From: Rosa chinensis
Lineage: Eukaryota > Streptophyta > Magnoliopsida > Rosales > Rosaceae
Reading direction: 5' to 3'
Length of the DNA: 64,000 nucleotides
NCBI RefSeq assembly: GCF_002994745.2
Contig: NC_037094.1
Location: 40,355,456-40,419,455 of the forward strand
Shown: positions 58,100 to 64,000 of the stretch, piece after piece
Position numbering within the stretch: position 1 is the first letter of the stretch
Layout of the letters: the number at the start of each line of letters is the position of its first letter
Made by a program: the position numbers and the translations under genes
Notes under the pieces: model-generated
Told to the model about the DNA's origin: nothing
Database searches by the model: none
What the model saw: only the letters and a program-made list of their open reading frames with translations

Positions 58100-59641
58100 T
58101 CAGTTGGTGGAGCCTTCAAAGCCTCCCTTTGGGTTTGGAATTGTATTGCTTGGAAGCTTACCACTCTCATGAAACTTGGTCATGAAGTCCACCACTTGTC
58201 CCATTTGCTTCTTGAGGTCTGCAATGTCCTTGGTATGGTTCTGTTGTCCTTGAACCAAGGCTTGAGTGGAATTGGTGAGTGCCTCAATAATCTGATCATA
58301 GTTCGAATTCCCTGAGGCATGATGATTCTGCATATAAGGCCTTTGGAATGGTGGTCCTTGATGTCCTTGAAAAGATGGCCCTTGGAATGATGGTGGTGCT
58401 TGAGGACGTTGGAAACTTCCTCCAAGGGGATTTTGAGTGTTTTCATTGTTTGTCCACTTGAAGTTGGGGTGGTCCCTCCATCCAGGATTGTAAGTGTTTG
58501 AGTAAGGATCATATCTTGGACGTTGAGGGCCCCCATTATTTCCTTGGTAGCCTCCAATGGCGTTCAATGATTCCCATCCTCCACTCTCTGATAACTGAGG
58601 GCATTGATCAGTCACATGCCCTTGCATAGAACACACTCCACAAGCTTGCAATATTCCCTTTGCACTCACAACTTGATCCATGAGAAGGGTGAGTTTATTT
58701 AATCTATCCTCAATGACCGAAGTACCTATCTCACTCACCTTCCTGGTTGTGAGGCCCACACCCTCATACTGTTGGGCATTCTTTGCTCTATTCTCAATCA
58801 TAGCTCGCCCTTTAGTAGGTGACTTATCCACAAAGGCTCCCCCAGCTGCAGCATCTAACATGTCACGTTCCAAGGGTAGGAGACCTTCATAAAAACAAGT
58901 AAGCAAGGTTTCTTCCTTCATCTGATGTTGAGGACATTGTGCAATCAAGGATGAGAACCTCTCATAATAAGCGGAATAAGATTCATCTTGAGCTTGCTTG
59001 ATTCCACTTATCTTCTTTCTGAGTGTGATGATCTTGGAAGCTGGGAAGTACTTCTCTAAGAATGCCTTCATCATAGTGTTCCAAGAAGTAATTCTTCCAG
59101 AGGGAAGTTCATAGAGCCAATCCTTGGCACGGTCAGCTAGAGAAAAGGGAAAAGCCTTCATCTTAAGGATATTCTCATCCGCTCCTTGTGGTAACATGTT
59201 GATACACACAGACTGAAATTCCCTAAGATGCTTGTTGGCATCTTCCATATTGAGGCCATGGAACGTTGGAAGTCTATGAAGCAATCCACTCTTCAGCTCA
59301 AAATCCGCAGTCTTTCCTGGGGCAGGTGCAGGGTACACAATACTTGTAGGAAGTCCTTCTTGAACCACAGATGAAGAGAGTTCTCTAATAGAGGCCATTC
59401 TAACGTTTTCTTCAGGGGGTGGTGAACCAGGTGGTGAATTCTGAGGTGTAAGTGAGTTGGACGAAACGCTAGGTGATACTGACCCTTCAGAAGGAAACAA
59501 CCTCCTCCCTTGATCGTTAACTGTGTATTCCTTGTATGTTGGAGAAGAGGGCTTTTTGTACTCAAGTAGTGAAGAGTTCTTCAAACGAGCGAGGCTTGCT
59601 TCAATTTCTTTGACTGTAGAAGGTCTAGAAGGCTCGGTCAT
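58100..59641 (-). CDS. gag: gag, complete, gag-only element
   Basis: A 513-codon open frame starts at the ATG at 59641, which corresponds to the start of both other gags. The order is an acidic, proline-rich N-terminus (1-90), a capsid-like Retrotrans_gag core at about 115-280 (FHGLNMEDANKHLREF, FPFSLADRAKDWLYELP, EGLLPLERDMLDAAAGGAF), a CCHC zinc knuckle at C334, C337, H342, C347, and a glutamine, proline and asparagine rich tail. It stops after KGGFEGSTN, the same end as the gag at 21940 but before the protease region of the pol-bearing relative. It is intact despite many differences from the other copies. Gag would package the element RNA; reverse transcriptase and integrase must come from a partner. 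Confidence 0.92.
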   Translation of the reverse strand: MTEPSRPSTVKEIEASLARLKNSSLLEYKKPSSPTYKEYTVNDQGRRLFPSEGSVSPSVSSNSLTPQNSPPGSPPPEENVRMASIRELSSSVVQEGLPTSIVYPAPAPGKTADFELKSGLLHRLPTFHGLNMEDANKHLREFQSVCINMLPQGADENILKMKAFPFSLADRAKDWLYELPSGRITSWNTMMKAFLEKYFPASKIITLRKKISGIKQAQDESYSAYYERFSSLIAQCPQHQMKEETLLTCFYEGLLPLERDMLDAAAGGAFVDKSPTKGRAMIENRAKNAQQYEGVGLTTRKVSEIGTSVIEDRLNKLTLLMDQVVSAKGILQACGVCSMQGHVTDQCPQLSESGGWESLNAIGGYQGNNGGPQRPRYDPYSNTYNPGWRDHPNFKWTNNENTQNPLGGSFQRPQAPPSFQGPSFQGHQGPPFQRPYMQNHHASGNSNYDQIIEALTNSTQALVQGQQNHTKDIADLKKQMGQVVDFMTKFHESGKLPSNTIPNPKGGFEGSTN

Positions 59642-60531
59642 TCATAGAGATCCTGAACATTTTTTTAAAAAAATTAGAGAAGTTAGTAAATTGTATAGTG
59701 AACTAAATACAAGTGAATGATTTATACATAAACGTCACTATTCACGAGTCACTATTCACGATTTACTATTCACGAATTTACAAGTATAAAGAGAAGTATA
59801 AATTACAAAAATTTCACAAAGTATGATGTTACATATATACAAATTTTAGTTAGGGTATGACATAGTTAATAAAAGTTTGAATCCCATTATAAGCCCTTAA
59901 CCAAAGTTTAGACGTGCGGCCCAAGGGCTCGATCCTTAATACTAGTCGCCCTCCTCAATCTTTTGGTAACTCTTTTCACATAGAGCCAGGTAGCAAAGGA
60001 ACGATTTTGGCGGAGCTCAGCTCACTTGTTTAGCAGGGGACGAGACCCTTTGCTAGCACTTCTCGTATCCAATCAACCTAGACACCCTATGCTACTAAGG
60101 TGCGCCACATGAAAGAGAAGGGTGCAAGACTAATGTTAAAGACAAAGTCCTTCACCTATTCCATTATGGTCAAAAACTTATAATAAAATTCATACTCTTA
60201 TAAACCTGATTTTTACTATTCACGAAAATTTTATACAATTATTTCTTTTTCTTTTCTTTTCTTCTATTTACAATTATTTCAACACTTAGGTGCGGGAACA
60301 GGGAGTCTCGATGTGCAATGGGACTGAAACAGCTACCCTTTTCAAGAGTATGTTTAATCCAATATACCTTAGTGTAACACAACATTTTCTTTTGTTATAC
60401 ATATCATTGATTTCGAATTAAATTCCAAGTGGTAAATCAAGTGGACGTGCGGCCCAAGTATAGTTGTCTCGACACAAAGTCCCTCCTACATCCTTTGGGC
60501 AACCTTACTGAAATGGCCAGGTAGGGGAGGG
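59642..60531 (-). other. 5' leader of the gag-only element, interrupted
   Basis: It matches 3288-4165 of the leader of the first minus-strand element, including the GACGTGCGGCCCAAG and GCCAGGTAG blocks. It stops at GGGAGGG where the family-D LTR begins. GAGGG (60527-60531) is the candidate target duplication. Confidence 0.8.
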
Positions 60532-62260
60532 TGATGCGGCTGAAATAGCCTCACAATTTAACCCTGCAAAATGTAGTTGTCAGTATAGGATAAGCAGGGA
60601 TCGTTCAGTCCGGGGATTGTAGGGTACACCTACACAAAAAGGTCAATTAACAAATAAAAGAATAAAATGGGGGGTTTTGAATTTGGTTTCTAATCTACTT
60701 AAAATAAAAACAAAACAAATAAAACTATATACAATGATCGACTTCCCTAACCTAGACCAATACCACTCGAAAATTACTAAGTGTAAAAACAGAAAATTCA
60801 TTTCAACATGCTACAAAAATGTGCCCACCTTAAATGCCTAGATAAGAGCCAAAATGAAAAGCCTCAGCGGATCAATCCATTTATCTGATTCGTTCTAATG
60901 TAGGTTTGGATCGGAAAAGTCCTTACCAAGCCTAATACTACTAAATTTCGAAAACACTCAGCGTAATTCTCTTAACTAGTAGTATTATCTAACCCTCGAA
61001 TCAACTCACACGTGCAAATTAACCATTACACATAGAATGTAACACGTAATTTCCAGAATCGTTTAACCATTGAACATAGTTTTTACCACTTTTTAGAACA
61101 AATTGCTACTTGTTTAACTCAGCGCCTTAACAAATAACAATTACTCTTGGCAAATTAAGAAAACACACAAGAACTCTCACCGTTATTCTAGCATGCAAAC
61201 TTATGAATCTAACTCTGAAAATTACCAAAACACATAAAAGGGCACAAGATTGTAACATGCATCATAAAAGAATTCTCGAAATTAACTCAATAATAAACTG
61301 AAAATCTCAAAAATATTAATAAAAATATTCTGAAAATTTCATGTCTCCAATTACACAACTCACAAATTGAAACACACAAAACCGAAACAAAAATTATAAG
61401 TAGAGTCATAGTTACACTTTGAAGCTTTCCTCAGCGGCTTAGCAACAAGGTGATGAACTTGTCTCTACTATGGTGGTGGAGCGTCCTTGACTCAGCGCCT
61501 TAGAGCTTTGTAGATTGATGGATGGATGGTGGTCACGGTCTTGTAAGATATGGAGGTTTGAGGAGTGAATTGGGTAGTCTTGGAATGATCTTGGCTGGGA
61601 AGTGATGCAAATTCAGTTCTGGACGTTGCCTATTTATAGGGGAGCATTGGTTGGCTTTCCCAACTGAAACGTCTTCTTTATGGCCTTAACTCCTCTCATA
61701 ATGGGGCAATTCCTTTAATTTCCAAGCCGAAACATCTTTCTCTTATTTATTTTTCCAGCTGAAACATCTTTTTCTTTTATTCCTCAACTGAAAACGTCTT
61801 TTCTCCTTTATTCCCCAACTGAAAACGTCTTTCTCTTATTTATTTTCCAGCGGAAACATCTTTTTCTTTTATTCCTCAACTGAAAACATCTTTTCTCCTT
61901 TATTTCCCTTCTTCATTGCTTGGTCAAATATCTTAATGCTTTATTTTATGACTCCATCATTGCTGTTTCCAAGAGTTCAACCAGGCAACGTTTCCTACAA
62001 CAAGCAGGAGAATATCAGAATTTTCTAGAGAAAATAAAGGGAAATTAAAATGTAAAGACCGCAAAAATAGTAGTTGACAGTTAGGAATCCTGATCCAGCT
62101 AGGATTTTTCATGAATTTTACTTTTTCCGCCTATTTCACTCCAAACACTCAACAAGACTCTAAAAACGACTCAATGACTCAAAACACTAAACTTAAGGGA
62201 GAAACAAGGCTAAAATGGCGCACATATTCAATAATATTGTCACACTTTTTGCTCCTATCA
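60532..62260 (-). repeat. 3' LTR, family D, of an element entering from the right
   Basis: It begins TGATGCGGCTGAAATAGCC and ends GCTCCTATCA. It aligns in reverse with the solo LTR D at 28173-29943, with several indels in the AAACGTCTTT repeat area near 61680-61900. A polypurine tract follows on the right, so it is a 3' LTR of a minus-strand element. A CTATTTATAGG box lies near 61630. Confidence 0.9.
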
Positions 62261-64000
62261 ACTACCCCACACTTAGCTTTTGCTAGTCCCTTAGCAAAAC
62301 AAAAATACAAAACAAAACAACGACTCGACAAAAAACAAGTAAATGACTCTACTTCCCCTAACTGTTGTCTCAGAGACTCCAAACTCATGGCGTTCACGTT
62401 AAACACTTAATCAAAATTGCATAGATAATTCCATGGTTAATAAACCTGTGACATTCATATGACTAAGCAAGATATGGAGAACTTAAGTTATACAGTGAAT
62501 GATAGCATGTTTCGAACAAGTCCAATCCAAACTCACAGGGCATACTCTCGATTTTTCTCTCAGAAATGGCTATGCTTAAAAGCTTCACTCTCAAGTATAT
62601 GCAAGAGAATAAATTGTAAGGCAACAAACAGCTTGCATATTTCATCAATAAATGCATTTTGTGAAGAATTATTAAAGACCTCATGAAATGACTAAGTGCA
62701 CAAATGGACCTAAACCATAAGCTCGACTGCGTAACTGACTCCACTAACCAAAGACTGCCCATCTCAAGGATCAAGTAAGCACTTAAAACAGGTTGTAATG
62801 GGGCTAAGCTAGGGTTTTCGAAATGAAGATTAAGGATACAAAAATCCTAAAGACCTAGCAGAGCATATATGGACCACCTTATGTCATTTTTTTTTTTTTT
62901 TTTGTACGCCAAATATCATTGTTTTGGGCCAAACCTTCACTCTAACCAACATGGGAATGGACAAAGGCATAATTTTCAACTTTGAGCCTTCTACAAATTT
63001 GAAAGTCCAAAACCACACTTCAACAATTTCCCAAGAGTTTTCTTTTCAATTTTTCTTCTATTTTGCCGCTTTTCTTTCTTTCTTTTTCATTTTCATTTTC
63101 TTTCATTTTTTTTTACGGCAAATTTTTTTTTCTCTTCTTTTTTTCTTGGATTTTCCCCACCCCACACTTGTCTTTCATCGTCACCCCTACATACTATGTC
63201 ATGCTCTACTAAGTCCCTAAGACAAGGGTAGAGATATCCTGTACTAAGCTCATGGTAGGGTAGTGAGGGTGATGAAACAAAGGTTTTCAACGTAGGCTCA
63301 AAGGGGTTCATTCTAAGGAGTCCCACGACGGGCACAGTTGGGGACACATGCTTGTTTGGCTATGGTGGTTACCCTAATGCCTTCTATCCTATCCAGGATC
63401 AGTGCATATTATGGCATACAAGTTTTGACAGTCACAACAGCCGAGTTCTAGTACTCTGTAGTCCATTAAAATCTATGGCACATGATCATTGGATTTTCAA
63501 AGAATGATGAGGTTTTGCAAATACAGCCACGAAATTCTAGAATTATCAGTTAAGCACTCAAAAAGAAAGTATTTTAGCTCAATAACTCACTTTGGGTCAA
63601 ATGAATCAGACTTAATCCTAGCATGCTTAATGAACCAAGTTACAATCCTATCTCAAATCTTCATACAAGCATCACAATGTCGATTAACCACAGAATTCAA
63701 TTAAGTCATATTTCGATTGTGAAAACCTTCAGCCATGAATTCAGAGACATGTTCATCCTAGACGTTAGGGGCATCCTAAGACTCAAACACGCAAAAAGAC
63801 TATAAAACTAACTTTTTTCTTTTTGTTTTTTGTTTTTTTTTTTTTTTTTTTAAACCGAAAAAAATTCTGAAATAAAGGTGTAAACCCACCCCACACTTAG
63901 AATCTACATTGTCCTCAATGTAGGCAAAAAATATGGTATATAGACCCTAAATATGGGGGGCTACGAAAATAAGAGAAGGGTAAAATAAACAAACAAATAA
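62261..64000 (-). other. 3' internal region of the family-D element
   Basis: It starts with ACTACCCCACACTT, the plus-strand form of the polypurine tract, and repeats this CCCCACACTT motif near 63161 and 63889. The order of landmarks (GGGCACA..GGGGACACA near 63330, TAGTCCATTAAA near 63460, hairpin 63904-63923) parallels the A/B 3' regions, although sequence identity is low. T runs occur at about 62886-62902 and 63833-63852. No convincing ORF is present, and pol is expected to the right of the window. Confidence 0.8.
63904..63923 (-). other. Hairpin in the family-D 3' region
   Basis: CTACATTG, loop TCCT, CAATGTAG: a perfect eight-pair stem. It sits next to a CCCCACACTT motif exactly like the hairpins at 15189, 21727 and 57857, but in a much diverged sequence context. 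Confidence 0.65.

Larger units (their letters stand above)
53819..60531 (-). mobile_element. Gag-only (non-autonomous) Athila-like retrotransposon, 5' end outside
   Basis: Reading on the minus strand from the right: leader (60531-59642), gag (59641-58100), 3' internal region (58099-56095), polypurine tract, 3' LTR A (56080-53819). No pol sequence lies between gag and the 3' region. The gag stop and the sequence after it match the gag-only unit at 21940. A family-D element inserted at 60532 separates the leader from the primer site and 5' LTR, which lie right of the window. The outer end of the 3' LTR has lost its terminal TG. Confidence 0.85.

Noticed and set aside
1..64000. Host genes, tRNA, rRNA or microRNA loci
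   Set aside because: Read on both strands, no frame outside transposon genes has recognisable domains. The tRNA-Asp matches are only the 18-base primer sites, and no cloverleaf was found.

Overview
This window is intergenic DNA from a flowering plant, most likely a eudicot. Every recognisable coding region belongs to a transposable element, and no host gene is visible. The plant call rests on Athila-type Ty3 retrotransposons primed by tRNA-Asp, a plant CACTA (En/Spm) transposon with tnp2 and Transposase_24-type genes, and a 159-bp satellite. The species cannot be named from the sequence.

The window is a deep nest. An old LTR (family D, right part at 46258-47655) was hit by a CACTA transposon. 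Its right end is at 46257, and its left end lies beyond the window. Five pieces of CACTA sequence remain: 9102-10185, 30493-30976, 33362-33846, 38833-39200 and 41433-46257. The gaps are filled by LTR retrotransposons, themselves nested. I recognise four related LTR families by their ends. All begin near TGATAGGAGCA. A ends ..GCGTATCA, B ends ..GCGACACCA, C ends ..GCACGCACCA and D ends ..AGCCGCACCA. Seven LTRs are solo LTRs with perfect 5-bp target duplications: CCTTG, AAAAT, ATTTG, ATTGT, AACAC, GTTCC and GTTTC.

From left to right: 1-2709 is the 3' end of a plus-strand element inserted in the gag of a minus-strand element (gag remnant, leader, tRNA-Asp primer site and split 5' LTR, 2710-9101). 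Next come CACTA piece 1 and an LTR A (10186-30492) that hosts the main element of the window. That is a 16.4-kb minus-strand composite (11131-27561) with a complete gag-only unit (520 aa) followed by a complete pol frame. Then come CACTA pieces 2-5, each separated by solo LTRs. The tnp2 gene is destroyed by insertions, one stop and two one-base shifts. The downstream CACTA gene, with eight exons, is still open. CACTA subterminal repeats and TIR end at 46257.

Right of the CACTA are the LTR D remnant, a head-to-head LTR fusion split by a solo LTR, 2.1 kb of 159-bp satellite, a second inverted LTR fusion, a gag-only minus-strand element (intact 513-aa gag, no pol), and the 3' LTR and 3' internal region of a family-D element that runs off the right edge.

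The most interesting signals are in retroelement RNA structure and evolution. An 11-nt U5 motif is perfectly complementary to the primer-binding site. A covarying hairpin closes the LTR 3' end. A second covarying hairpin lies after the last ORF. A replicating gag-only lineage recombined with a gag-pol relative at a short microhomology. Two tnp2 pieces share a 199-bp duplication around an LTR without matching target duplications, which points to inter-element LTR recombination.
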